The notes beneath the pieces were generated by a model that did no database searches, was not told the origin of the DNA, and worked only from the letters and a program-made list of their open reading frames with translations. This document shows positions 8,950-18,251 of a DNA stretch of 64,000 nt, in pieces. Location of the stretch: assembly GCA_022823865.1 (NCBI GenBank), contig JAJEHF010000104.1:1-64000 (forward strand), written 5' to 3'. Origin of the DNA: Bryobacterales bacterium. Its GTDB lineage: Bacteria; Acidobacteriota; Terriglobia; Bryobacterales; UBA6623. Positions within the stretch are counted from its first letter, which is position 1; each line of letters begins with the position of its first letter. Made by a program: the position numbers and the translations under genes.

Positions 8950-9177
8950 CTAGGATTCCTCGGTGGTGGGCGAGGACTCGGTGCCGTCAGGCGAACGCTC
9001 CCGAGCTCTCGCGTCATGCTTCGCCCGCTGGGGGTAGCGCCCGGCCTGTCGCAGGCTGTGTCGAAGAAGATAGTCGATCTGGCCGTTGACGCTGCGCAAC
9101 TCGTCGGCCGCCCAGCGCTGTAACGCCTCAAAGACCTCGGGGTCGGTGCGGAATAGGAACGGCTTCCGGGCCGACAT
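8950..9177 (-). CDS. Ribbon-helix-helix (Arc-like) small DNA-binding protein
   Basis: 75 residues. The N-terminus has the Arc/CopG pattern: a short strand KPFLFRTDPEV, then helix FEALQRWAADELRSVNG and helix QIDYLLRHSLRQAG. The remaining 25 residues are charged and probably disordered. RHH proteins bind DNA as dimers at inverted repeats and often control their own operon. It begins 43 bases after the SPFH gene on the same strand, with GAGGGGAG just upstream of the ATG. The inverted repeat in the SPFH promoter is the natural candidate target (inference). Confidence 0.75.
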   Translation of the reverse strand: MSARKPFLFRTDPEVFEALQRWAADELRSVNGQIDYLLRHSLRQAGRYPQRAKHDARARERSPDGTESSPTTEES

Positions 9178-9219
9178 TCACCAACTCCCCTCAGCAGCTG
9201 GGCATCGCAGGCATCCAAC

Positions 9220-10089
9220 CTACTGGTAGAGCGTGCCGGTGTTGAGCACCGGCTGGGTGCTCTTGTCGCCACACAAGACGACGAGCAGATTGCTGACCAT
9301 GGCCGCCTTGCGCTCCTCGTCAAGTTCGATGATGTCTTGACTGGCTAGTCGTTCCAGCGCCATCTGGACCATGCCAACTGCGCCCTCCACGATTCGGCTG
9401 CGGGCGGCGATGATGGCGCCGGCCTGCTGCCGCTGGAGCATGGCCGATGCGATTTCTGGGGCATAGGCCAGGTGAGTGATCCGGGCTTCGAGGACCTCTA
9501 CGCCCGCAGCGACGAGACGGCCTTGGATCTCGGTCTTCAATTGGCCGGCGATCTCCTCGGTATTACCGCGTAGGGACAACTGCCCATCCGTCTGCGTGTC
9601 ATACGGGTACCGGGTTGCTAGGTTGCGGACCGCGGCCTCGCTCTGTACCTGCACGAAGTTGATGTAGTCGTCCACCTCGAAACAGGCTTCGGCCGTATCA
9701 ACGACCTTCCAGACCACCACGGAGGCGATCTCGATGGGATTGCCGTCCGTGTCGTTGACCTTGGAGCGCTCGGTCTCGAAGTTGCGCACCCGAACCGAGA
9801 TCCGTCGCTTCGTGTAGAAGGGGTTGGCCCAGCGAAGACCATGCTTGTGCACGGTGCCCGCGTACCTTCCGAACAGTTGCAGCACGCGTGCCTCGTTCGG
9901 GTTGACCATGAACAGGCCGAACATCAGAACCACGTCGACCAGAGCCAGCAAGACACCGGCGGCGATTACGAGCGGTTCGTCGCTTGCGATGCCGACTAGG
10001 AACAGAGTGACGCCTAGGGCGAGCGCGCCCAGCAGGGCGAGCAGCGCAAGTCCGCCGTTCATTGCGTTGACCGTTTTTTCTTGATTCAC
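9220..10089 (-). CDS. SPFH/band-7 domain membrane protein
   Basis: 289 residues from a GTG start at 10089 with CGGAGG upstream. Two N-terminal hydrophobic segments ([22 protein letters not shown] and [21 protein letters not shown]) anchor the protein. The SPFH core follows from about residue 65 ([40 protein letters not shown], and the helical [17 protein letters not shown]). Members form ring-like membrane scaffolds linked to protease control and lipid microdomains. Here it heads a two-gene unit with an Arc-like protein. No NfeD partner is next to it, so it is not the classic QmcA/NfeD pair. Confidence 0.9.
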   Translation of the reverse strand: MNQEKTVNAMNGGLALLALLGALALGVTLFLVGIASDEPLVIAAGVLLALVDVVLMFGLFMVNPNEARVLQLFGRYAGTVHKHGLRWANPFYTKRRISVRVRNFETERSKVNDTDGNPIEIASVVVWKVVDTAEACFEVDDYINFVQVQSEAAVRNLATRYPYDTQTDGQLSLRGNTEEIAGQLKTEIQGRLVAAGVEVLEARITHLAYAPEIASAMLQRQQAGAIIAARSRIVEGAVGMVQMALERLASQDIIELDEERKAAMVSNLLVVLCGDKSTQPVLNTGTLYQ

Positions 10090-10111
10090 TATTGCCTCCG
10101 ATGATAGCTTA

Positions 10112-10140
10112 ATGATATCGCAACAATATCATCATGTCAA
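10112..10140 (-). promoter_or_regulatory. SPFH operon promoter overlapped by an inverted repeat
   Basis: Minus strand: TTGACA (10135-10140), 17-base spacer, TATCAT (10112-10117), a near-consensus sigma-70-type promoter. A perfect inverted repeat, ATGATAT-N7-ATATCAT (10112-10132), fills the spacer and the -10, and a further ATGATA half-site lies at 10101-10106. Binding here should block RNA polymerase. The RHH protein of the same operon is the likely ligand, by inference. Confidence 0.65.
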
Positions 10141-10224
10141 GAGGACCGAGCGAGAAGCCGAAGATACTGTGAACGATCGGGCCGCAAATCCGGTGGTGGT
10201 TCTGCAGGGCGATTGTGGCAGGAG

Positions 10225-10412
10225 CGGTAGCCGATGCGGCATTGCCCGCCGCCGGCAGACTGCTCGACGGAGTTCACGGCGCATCAGTGTCATCTCCTGC
10301 CGGTTGGCCGCCGTCTACGTCTTCTGCTGGTCTCTGCCAACGAGGCCTGCTGGAAGAGGATGGCCTCTCCCACCTCGCCGGCTTTTCGCGCAGCTATCTG
10401 GATGCAATCCAA
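10225..10412. repeat. Diverged repeat, copy 2 (degenerate)
   Basis: Counterpart of 8680-8850. On the minus strand the position of the small CxxC start codon reads GCG, and the downstream frame is disrupted, so this copy is probably dead. Apart from the promoter region, nothing else is recognised between 10141 and 10486. Confidence 0.5.
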
Positions 10413-10486
10413 TCGTCCAGATCGTCCGTCCGGCTTCCCGCTCTCGCTGCTCGCTCCGCAAGCCTGAAGTAATATGAGGGCTTGGC

Positions 10487-13400
10487 ATGAGGATCGAACT
10501 TCGACAGGTGGGTTGGTGGGTCCTGCTGTTGGGCTCCGGTGCCGCCTTGTGGATCCTGGCCGACGCCCAGAGCCAACCGAATGACGCGCAAGGCTTGCAA
10601 TTGCAAGAAGTCCGCAATCTGGGCAAGGCGTTCTATGAGACGCCGGGCTCTTCTCAGCAGGCTCTTGAACAACTGGCCAGGGCACTGGAGTTGAATCCCG
10701 GCTCTGCACAGGAACACCTCAATTACGGGCTTGCTCTCTTGCGCTCTGGCCAGCGCGAGGAGGGAATCGCCCAAGTTGTTCAAGCGCAAAAGCTTGACCG
10801 GACGCTGCCCCACACCTACTTCAACCTCGGCATCGAGTACAAGAAGGCGGGCGAGGTCGAGATGGCGCTCGACCAGTTGCTCCAAATGGAAAAGCTGGTA
10901 CCGGACGAGGCCAAGACGCAGTACAACCTAGGGGCGCTCTATAAGCAGCAGGGCAACATCCGGCGCGCCATCGAGAAATTCGAGCGGACCATCAGCCTCG
11001 ATCCATCCTTGGCCGCGCCGCACTTCCAGTTGTTCGGGATTCTGCGCCGAACCGATCCCGAAAGGGCAATGCGCGAACTGGATGTCTTCAAGGGCCTAAA
11101 GGCCGCCACCGAAGATGCGGCGGTAGGCGAGGACGTGGATTGGAGCTATTACTCCGAACTCTACGACCCGTCGTTGGCCACCGGCGAAGCGGCATCGGCG
11201 GCACCGTTCGCATTCGGCGTCGAACAGATCGGGGAACTGTCTGGCGACCCCTTGGGCGCCGTCGCCCTGGAAATCAACGGCGACGGTGTCTCCGATGCGG
11301 TGGCTTGGTCCAGCGATTCGGCGGTTGCAGTGGCGGGACGAGCGGCGGGTGGACCGGCTTCCATCGGCGCCGGCCTTGGTGGCGCCACTCATTACGCGCC
11401 AGGGGACTTCGATGGTGACGGGCTGGCCGACCTCTGCCGAGTGGACGGGGACGGGGTAGAGGTCTTGGTGAATCGAGCGGGTCGCTCGTTCGCAAGCGCC
11501 TTCAAGGCTTCCGGCAACTTCGAAACTTGCCTGTTCGCCGACTATGACCGCGACAACGACTTCGACCTGTTCGCCCTCGGTCAGGACAAGCGCCTGCTGC
11601 AGAACGATGGGGAAGGCGGCTTGGCAGATGTCTCAAGTCAGTTTCCTTTCGGCGAGGGCCCGGTCCGCTCGGCGGTGGTCGCTGAGTTGTTCGAGGACAA
11701 CGGGCACGACTTTATCGCCATCTATGGCGACCGAGTGGCAGTCCACCAAGACCGCAAACTCGGCGTCTTCGGAAGCGCGGTCGCTGTTGATGGCGTGACC
11801 GTTCCGGCCGGCCGGGCGCGGCTAGATGTGATCGACATTGACCATGACAGCTACCTCGACGTCGCTGTCACGACCCCCGAGCAGACCGTAGTGCTCGAGA
11901 ACCACCACGGAACCTTGCGTGGCGGTCCAGAACTGGACCGCATCAGGGCATGGGCCGACTTCCAGCTCCGCGGGCGCTTCGACGCCGCGACCGCGACTGG
12001 CTTCTTGGCGAATCGCGGCAGTTTCGAATTCCTGGCAATGCCCGCCAGCGATGTGGCGCGGGCCGGTGCCGCCGCTGCCGGCGACTTAGACGGAGACGGC
12101 CGCCCCGATCTATTGATTGCCGACCCCAACGGGCAGCTCCTTTTTGCGGCCAACCGCACCGAGACGAGCAATCGCGGATTGACGGTCCGACTCGAGGGAG
12201 TCAAGAGCCCTGCCATCGGCAGCGAGGCGCGCGTCGAGGTCAAGGCGGGGCTCACCTATGCCAAGCAGGTCTATGCTGGCGTGCCGCTGCACTTCGGGCT
12301 TGGCAGCGCCGAGTCCTTCGACACCGTTCGCGTCACATGGGCCAACGGCTTGATCCAAAACGAGATGCCGGAGGAACAGGCAAGCGAGATCTCGATCAAG
12401 GAAGCGCCTCGGCTCTCGGGGTCTTGCCCCATGGTATTCACGTGGAACGGCGCGGAGTTCGAGTACATCAGCGAAGTGCTGGGAGTGGCGCCGCTGGGCG
12501 CTAGCCTCGCTCGGGGCGTGTACTTTCCCGTGGATCATGACGAGTACGTCACGATCCGGGGCGACCAGCTCGCCGAGCGGGACGGATTCCTCGACGTTCG
12601 AGTGACCGAGGAATTGCGCGAGACCGCCTACATCGACAAGATCCGCCTGCTTGCGGTCGATCACCCGCAAGACATGCGCGTGATCGTCAACGAAAAGGCC
12701 AAGGGGCCGCCGTTTCCGGAATTCAAGCTGTTCGGTGTGCGCTCCCCGATCGTGCCCGTGGCGGCCCACAACCATCGCGGCGAGGACATCCTCGATCTGG
12801 TGGCCAGCAGCGATCGCCGCTACCCAATGTTCGAACGGGACTACGCGAACCGTGCCGAGCGACACACGCTGACGCTGGAGTTCCCGCACTTCGATGCCGA
12901 GGACGCCGTGCTGTTTCTCGAGGGCTGGGTCGACTGGTCGTCTGCCAGCAGCATCGTGGCAGCGTCGCAGAGCAAGTCCGCGGCGATTCAGCCGCCGTTC
13001 CTGCAGGTGCAGGATCAGAGCGGCGACTGGGTCACCGCCGTCGCCGACGTCGGCTTGCCCGGCGGCACCCTGCGTACCATTCCGGTCGACCTGAGCGGCA
13101 AGTTCCCGTCGGATTCCCGCGCGGTCCGGCTGGTGACCAACATGTGCGTCTATTGGGACGCCGCGTTTGTCGGCGTCCAGCCTTCCGCCGCCGAAGCGCG
13201 AGTCACCACGATGGAAGCTGGCACCGCCAATCTGCGCTTCCGAGGCTTCTCGCGCAACTACGTTGCGGACGGTCGCGCCCAGCCGGAACGGTTCGACTAC
13301 CAGCAAGTGTCGGCCACGACCAATTGGAATCCGACGCCGGGCAGGTACACGCGCTTCGGCGCAGTGGGTGAACTGCTGGATCGGGAAGATGACCGCTACG

Positions 13401-13705
13401 TGATCATGGGTGCAGGAGACGAGCTCGAGCTGCGCTTCAGCGCTGCGGGGCTGCCCGCATTGGCGTCGGGCTGGGTCCGGGACTACCTGCTGCTGGTCGA
13501 TGGCTGGGCCAAGGAGAACGAGGCCAACACTGCGTTCGGGGACTCGGTCCGGCCGCTTCCGTTCCATTCGATGAGCGGCTATCCATATGGCCCGGATGAG
13601 AGTTACCCGACCAGCGCGACCCACCAAGGGGACCTCGTCCGATACCATACACGGCCCGCGATGCGTCTGATCCGGCCGCTCGCGGCCCAGAGCACGCTGC
13701 AGTGA
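10487..13705 (+). CDS. TPR / FG-GAP / UnbV-type propeller protein
   Basis: 1072 residues with an N-terminal membrane or signal segment (VGWWVLLLGSGAALWILADA). Order of parts: TPR units at about 45-195 (ALELNPGSAQEHLNYGLALL and repeats); FG-GAP/VCBS propeller at about 245-555 with calcium-type loops GDFDGDGLADL, DYDRDNDFDLF, DIDHDSYLDV and GDLDGDGRPDLL; an ASPIC/UnbV-like segment at about 565-630 (FGLGSAESFDTVRVTWANG); and a long C-terminal region from about 640 that I do not recognise. It is probably periplasmic or surface-exposed. Its stop overlaps the GTG of the cytochrome gene by four bases, so it is the first gene of a three-gene operon. Function unknown; a carrier or scaffold role is inference. 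Confidence 0.85.
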   Translation: MRIELRQVGWWVLLLGSGAALWILADAQSQPNDAQGLQLQEVRNLGKAFYETPGSSQQALEQLARALELNPGSAQEHLNYGLALLRSGQREEGIAQVVQAQKLDRTLPHTYFNLGIEYKKAGEVEMALDQLLQMEKLVPDEAKTQYNLGALYKQQGNIRRAIEKFERTISLDPSLAAPHFQLFGILRRTDPERAMRELDVFKGLKAATEDAAVGEDVDWSYYSELYDPSLATGEAASAAPFAFGVEQIGELSGDPLGAVALEINGDGVSDAVAWSSDSAVAVAGRAAGGPASIGAGLGGATHYAPGDFDGDGLADLCRVDGDGVEVLVNRAGRSFASAFKASGNFETCLFADYDRDNDFDLFALGQDKRLLQNDGEGGLADVSSQFPFGEGPVRSAVVAELFEDNGHDFIAIYGDRVAVHQDRKLGVFGSAVAVDGVTVPAGRARLDVIDIDHDSYLDVAVTTPEQTVVLENHHGTLRGGPELDRIRAWADFQLRGRFDAATATGFLANRGSFEFLAMPASDVARAGAAAAGDLDGDGRPDLLIADPNGQLLFAANRTETSNRGLTVRLEGVKSPAIGSEARVEVKAGLTYAKQVYAGVPLHFGLGSAESFDTVRVTWANGLIQNEMPEEQASEISIKEAPRLSGSCPMVFTWNGAEFEYISEVLGVAPLGASLARGVYFPVDHDEYVTIRGDQLAERDGFLDVRVTEELRETAYIDKIRLLAVDHPQDMRVIVNEKAKGPPFPEFKLFGVRSPIVPVAAHNHRGEDILDLVASSDRRYPMFERDYANRAERHTLTLEFPHFDAEDAVLFLEGWVDWSSASSIVAASQSKSAAIQPPFLQVQDQSGDWVTAVADVGLPGGTLRTIPVDLSGKFPSDSRAVRLVTNMCVYWDAAFVGVQPSAAEARVTTMEAGTANLRFRGFSRNYVADGRAQPERFDYQQVSATTNWNPTPGRYTRFGAVGELLDREDDRYVIMGAGDELELRFSAAGLPALASGWVRDYLLLVDGWAKENEANTAFGDSVRPLPFHSMSGYPYGPDESYPTSATHQGDLVRYHTRPAMRLIRPLAAQSTLQ

Positions 13706-16479
13706 CGTCGCATTCGGGAATCGGTGCAGAGAGGGAGTCCGCCAGCAATCCCGGGCGGGCGCGCACCCTCGTCGGCGTAGCGTTCCTCGTCTTGCTGCTG
13801 AATTCGGGCTGGCTGCTAGCCTTTCCGTCGGCTGACATTTTCTACGTCACCAACGTCTTGCTGCACGTCGTAGTGGGGATCGCCCTGTCCGCTGGGCTGT
13901 GGTTTTCCGGGATCGAGCTGTTTCGACGGGCTCGCTCCAACCGCCGCGCGATGGTCGTGCTTTCCGCGTGTGCCGCGCTGGGAGCGGTGTTGTGCGTCAT
14001 CGGCGCCACGCGCCCGCACCTTTCCGTCGTCGCGATCCACGCGGCTTGCGGTTTCATCGGCGCTGGACTGCTGGCTGTCGGCATGCGGGACCGGCGCATA
14101 GCCGTTTGCGCTGCCGTGGCCCTCTCGCTGCCCGCCTACTCTGCCGTCAGGGACCGCTGGTTTCCCAGCGCCGACCAGCGGATCGTCAATCCCACGCAGG
14201 CGCCGCTGTCGATGGACTACGAGGGTGGTGGCCGTGAGAGCCCTTTCTTCCCGTCGGCCGCCCAGACCACGACCGGAGGCAAGATACCGTCAGATTTCTT
14301 CCTCGAGTCCGCCGCCTGCGGCGAGTGCCACAAGGATGTGTACGAGCAGTGGCAATCGTCCATGCACCGCTTCTCGTCGTTCAACAACCAGTTCTATCGC
14401 AAGTCGATCGAGTACATGCAGGAAACCGCCGGAGTGGAGGCTTCGAAGTGGTGCGCCGGCTGCCACGACCACGCCATGCTCTTCAATGGCATGTTCGAGG
14501 ATCCCGTCCGCGACCAGCTGGACACGCCCGAAGCCCACGCCGGGCTGGCCTGCGTGTCATGCCACTCCATCGTGCATGTGCCCGACACCATGGGCAACGG
14601 CGGATTCGTCATCCAGTATCCGAAGTTGCACGGCCTGGCGGCGAGCGAGTTCGGGATTGTGCGTGCAGTTCACAACTATGTGACCAACACGGCGCCGGCG
14701 GCGCATCGACGCGCGTTCTTGAAGCCGTTCATGCGCGAGGACCGTTCCGAATTCTGTGCCTCGTGCCACAAGGTGCATCTGGACGTGCCGGTGAACAGCT
14801 ATCGCTGGGTGCGCGGCTTCAACTCCTACGACAACTGGCAGGCCAGCGGCGTCTCGGGGCAGGGAGCTCGCTCGTTCTACTACCCGGAACAGGCGCAGGA
14901 TTGTTCCGACTGCCACATGCCGCTGGTGCCCTCGAACGATCCCGGCAGCAAGGACGGCATGGTGCGCTCGCATCGCTTCGCCGCCGCCAACTCGGCCGTG
15001 CCGTACGTAAACCAGGACCAGCGCCAGCTGGACGAAGTCACGAAATTCCTGCAAGACGGCATCGTATCGGTCGACATCTTCGCGCTGTCGCCGGTCAGCG
15101 AGGAGTCCACGTCGCCCCAGATGGTGCGCTCGTCCGGACAACTCTCGGCCGCGACCAGCTTCGCTGTCGGAGAGGAGGCCGGCGCCCGCCGGGGGCCGGT
15201 CCTGCTGCGCGAGGTGGGCACCCTCGCGGCGCCCCTGGACAGGGCAGCCCCGCGCGTTCGGCCGGGTGAAACGGTCCGGATCGATGTGGTTGTGCGTACC
15301 AGGAAGGTGGGCCATTTCTTTCCCAGCGGCACGGTCGACGCATTCGATGTGTGGGTCGAGTTCGAGGCCTTTGATGCGGGCGGCGAGCGGATATTCTGGA
15401 GCGGCGCCGTGGCTGGAGGCACGGGCCCTGTCGATCCCGGCGCACACTTCTACCGCGCCTTGCAGGTCGACGCGCACGGCAACCCTATCGACAAGCGCAA
15501 TGCGTTCCACATGCGCGGCCTGCTGTACGCCCGCCTGATTCCGCCCGGGGCGGCCGACGTCGTCCATTACCGTCTGGCCGTGCCGGCCGATGCTAGCGGG
15601 CCTCTCACGCTGCGCGCCAAGCTCAACTATCGCAAGTTCTCCCACGCCTACACGGCGTTTGCCTACGCGGGCAAGGCCGGAGCGGGCAGCTTCGGAGAGG
15701 GCTTCGACGACCGCCAGTTCACGTACGACCCGGAAGATATCCCGGACAACGTGCCGGGGGCGATCAAGGACCGGATCCCGGTGTTGCCGATCATCGAAAT
15801 GGCGAATGCGGAAACCGTCATCCATGTGGGCGACCGGAACGACGAATGGTCGCCGCAGGTCGAGCCGGCAGACTGGGAGCGTTGGAACGACTACGGCATC
15901 GGCCTGTTGCTGCAGGGTGACCTCAAGGGGGCCGAGCATGCCTTCCGGCGCGCCGTCGACGCCGATCCCGAGCATCCGGACGGCTGGCTGAACGTTGCTC
16001 GCTCAATGGTCGAGGAAGGCAGAACGTCGGAGGCGGAGCCGTTTCTCGAAAAAGCGCTCGAGCTCTCCCCGGGCCTGCCGCGGGCTCTGTACTTCCGTTC
16101 CTTGGCGCGGCGCGCAGCCGGAGACTACGACGGTGCGCTCGAGGACCTGCGCGATGCTTCCGCCGAGTACCCGCGGGACCGGGTGGTGCTGAACGAGATC
16201 GCCAACATCCTCTTTCTGCGCCGGGAGTACTCCGCGGCGGTCGAAGTGCTGGATCGAGTGGCGGAGATCGATCCCGAGGACCTGCAGATGCACTACACCA
16301 GAATGCGCTGCTACCGTGGCTTGGGCGACTTGGAAGCTGCCGAGCGCGAGGAGGCGCTTTTCTTGCGCTACAAGGCGGACGAATCCGCCCAGACCCGCAC
16401 AGCCGAGTTGCGGCGGGCCAGCCCGGAAGACAACAACGAGCGTCAGGCCATCCATGAACACGTTTCTGCCCATCCGTAA
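13702..16479 (+). CDS. Membrane penta-haem cytochrome c with C-terminal TPRs
   Basis: 925 residues from a GTG that overlaps the previous stop (GTGA). The first 150 residues hold about four hydrophobic helices (FLVLLLNSGWLLAF, VTNVLLHVVVGIALSAGLWF, MVVLSACAALGAVLCVIGA, AIHAACGFIGAGLLAVG). Five CxxCH haem sites follow: CGECH (about 205), CAGCH (252), CVSCH (283), CASCH (353) and CSDCH (404), in a pattern like cytochrome c554/NrfB-type multihaem domains. A beta-rich region (about 510-680) and TPRs (about 720-915) complete it. It should sit in the inner membrane with haems outside the cytoplasm. Electron donor and acceptor are unknown. The haem domain, TPRs and UnbV neighbours suggest a secreted redox assembly. 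Confidence 0.88.
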   Translation: MTSHSGIGAERESASNPGRARTLVGVAFLVLLLNSGWLLAFPSADIFYVTNVLLHVVVGIALSAGLWFSGIELFRRARSNRRAMVVLSACAALGAVLCVIGATRPHLSVVAIHAACGFIGAGLLAVGMRDRRIAVCAAVALSLPAYSAVRDRWFPSADQRIVNPTQAPLSMDYEGGGRESPFFPSAAQTTTGGKIPSDFFLESAACGECHKDVYEQWQSSMHRFSSFNNQFYRKSIEYMQETAGVEASKWCAGCHDHAMLFNGMFEDPVRDQLDTPEAHAGLACVSCHSIVHVPDTMGNGGFVIQYPKLHGLAASEFGIVRAVHNYVTNTAPAAHRRAFLKPFMREDRSEFCASCHKVHLDVPVNSYRWVRGFNSYDNWQASGVSGQGARSFYYPEQAQDCSDCHMPLVPSNDPGSKDGMVRSHRFAAANSAVPYVNQDQRQLDEVTKFLQDGIVSVDIFALSPVSEESTSPQMVRSSGQLSAATSFAVGEEAGARRGPVLLREVGTLAAPLDRAAPRVRPGETVRIDVVVRTRKVGHFFPSGTVDAFDVWVEFEAFDAGGERIFWSGAVAGGTGPVDPGAHFYRALQVDAHGNPIDKRNAFHMRGLLYARLIPPGAADVVHYRLAVPADASGPLTLRAKLNYRKFSHAYTAFAYAGKAGAGSFGEGFDDRQFTYDPEDIPDNVPGAIKDRIPVLPIIEMANAETVIHVGDRNDEWSPQVEPADWERWNDYGIGLLLQGDLKGAEHAFRRAVDADPEHPDGWLNVARSMVEEGRTSEAEPFLEKALELSPGLPRALYFRSLARRAAGDYDGALEDLRDASAEYPRDRVVLNEIANILFLRREYSAAVEVLDRVAEIDPEDLQMHYTRMRCYRGLGDLEAAEREEALFLRYKADESAQTRTAELRRASPEDNNERQAIHEHVSAHP

Positions 16480-18166
16480 GGGGATCCTTGCCGCTGTGGC
16501 GGCGTGCGGCTTGCTGGGCTGCGGCCAGCCGGCGCCCCAACCGGAGCGCTCTGCCCTGGGGCAGGCGCAAGCTACGGTTGTCTTCACCGACGTGACGCAA
16601 GAGGCGGGCATTGACTTCGAGCATCACAACGGCAGGTCGGGCAGGAAGTACCTGCCAGAGACCCTGGGGTCCGGGTGCGCCTTCTTTGACTACGACAACG
16701 ACGGCCTGCCGGACATCTTCCTGGTGAACTCCAGGCCCTGGTCCGGCAGTGCCGAGGGCATTACCTCCAAGCTGTATCGCAACGCGGGCGGAGGGCGGTT
16801 TGAGGACGTGACCGAAGCTGCCGGCTTGGGCTCGGCCATGTATGGTCTGGGCGTCGCGGCGGCCGACTACGACAACGACGGATTCAGCGATCTGTACGTC
16901 ACTGTCTTGGATGGCGACCGGCTGTTCCGCAACCAAGGCAACGGCACCTTCGAAGATGTGACTGGGGCGGCGGGCATCGACAATGCTCGCTTTGGCACCA
17001 GCGCCGCTTGGTTCGATTACGACCTAGACGGGCACCTGGACTTGCTGGTGGCCAACTACGTGCAATGGTCTGCGGACAAGGACCTGTGGTGCTCGATGGA
17101 CGGCTCCACCAAGACGTACTGCACTCCCGAGTCGTACACCGGCCAGCCATCGGCGCTGTACCGCAATCGCGGGGACGGCACGTTTGAAGATGTCAGCGCC
17201 AGGGCGGGAGTGGACGATCCGACGGCCAAGGCGCTGGGCATCGCCATCTTTGACTACGACTCCGATGGCCGGCCGGACGTCTTCCAGGCCAACGACACCC
17301 AGCCCAACAAGCTGTATCGCAACGAGGGCGATGGCACGTTCAGCGAGCACGGGGTCTCGGCCGGGATCGCCTATGCCGAGGACGGCAAGGCCCGCGGCGC
17401 GATGGGGGTTGACGCGGCGGACTACGACCGGAGCGGGCGCTTCCACCTACTGGTCGGCAACTTCGCGAACGAGATGCTCAACCTGTTCCACAACGAGGGC
17501 AACGGCCTGTTCGTGGACGAGGCCCCGACCAGCCAGATCGGTCGCGACAGCCTTCTCTCGCTGACGTTCGGGGCCTTCTTCTTCGACTACGACCTGGACG
17601 GGCACTTGGACATATTCTGCGCGAACGGCCACCTCGACGAGGAGATCGAGATCGTCCAGCCCGCGGTGAAATTCGCTCAAGCGCCGCAGCTGTTCCGCAA
17701 CGACGGCCGCGGCGGCTTCGAGCTGATCCCGGCCTCGCCCGGCCAAGATCTGGCGGAACCCTTGGTCGGGCGCGGAGCGGCGTATGCAGACTACGATCGC
17801 GATGGCGACTTGGACGTCTTGATCACCACCAACGACGGTCCGGCCAAGCTGCTGCGCAACGATGGCGGCAACGCCAACAATTACCTGAGAGTCCGGCTAG
17901 AGGGCTCTGAATCCAACAGGTCGGGATTGGGAACCCTGCTCACGCTTGCCAGCGCGTCCGGCCAGCAGCGACAGGTCGTGCGGGGCGGATCGAGCTATTG
18001 CTCCCAGAGCGAGCTTGTCGCCACGTTCGGACTCGGGGCCGATACCGGGATTGATCTTCTCGAAGCGCGCTGGCCGAGCGGTCGCGTCGACAGGCTCGAG
18101 GGGCTGGAGCCGAACCGCGAAATCATCTTGTCGGAGGGCGGAGCGGTGCGTGCCGCGGGCACGTAG
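16454..18166 (+). CDS. CRTAC1-type FG-GAP/ASPIC-UnbV lipoprotein
   Basis: 570 residues starting at ATG 16454, inside the end of the cytochrome gene (26-base overlap). The longer frame to 16316 is rejected because the later start gives a clean lipoprotein signal, LLGCG, near residue 21-25. Repeated FDYDNDGLPDIF, ADYDNDGFSDLY, FDYDLDGHLDLL, FDYDSDGRPDVF and ADYDRDGDLDVL loops mark an FG-GAP propeller. The C-terminus (about 480-550) is the ASPIC/UnbV domain: NYLRVRLEGS, GSSYCSQSELVATFGLG, WPSGRVDRLEGL. These proteins are abundant in Acidobacteria and are presumed surface binding proteins. It is the third gene of the operon with the TPR/UnbV protein and the penta-haem cytochrome. Confidence 0.9.
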   Translation: MNTFLPIRKGILAAVAACGLLGCGQPAPQPERSALGQAQATVVFTDVTQEAGIDFEHHNGRSGRKYLPETLGSGCAFFDYDNDGLPDIFLVNSRPWSGSAEGITSKLYRNAGGGRFEDVTEAAGLGSAMYGLGVAAADYDNDGFSDLYVTVLDGDRLFRNQGNGTFEDVTGAAGIDNARFGTSAAWFDYDLDGHLDLLVANYVQWSADKDLWCSMDGSTKTYCTPESYTGQPSALYRNRGDGTFEDVSARAGVDDPTAKALGIAIFDYDSDGRPDVFQANDTQPNKLYRNEGDGTFSEHGVSAGIAYAEDGKARGAMGVDAADYDRSGRFHLLVGNFANEMLNLFHNEGNGLFVDEAPTSQIGRDSLLSLTFGAFFFDYDLDGHLDIFCANGHLDEEIEIVQPAVKFAQAPQLFRNDGRGGFELIPASPGQDLAEPLVGRGAAYADYDRDGDLDVLITTNDGPAKLLRNDGGNANNYLRVRLEGSESNRSGLGTLLTLASASGQQRQVVRGGSSYCSQSELVATFGLGADTGIDLLEARWPSGRVDRLEGLEPNREIILSEGGAVRAAGT

Positions 18167-18251
18167 ATCCGCGGTCGCCAAGCTCGCGTTCGAGTCGTAA
18201 GCGCCCGGAGCGAAGGCGCTGTTCCTTGCGGCCGGCTCCCGGCGGAGCGCG

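Noticed and set aside
16316-16453. Upstream extension of the CRTAC1-type lipoprotein gene.
   Set aside because: It overlaps the cytochrome frame, is Arg/Pro-rich, and would hide the lipoprotein signal that starts at 16454.
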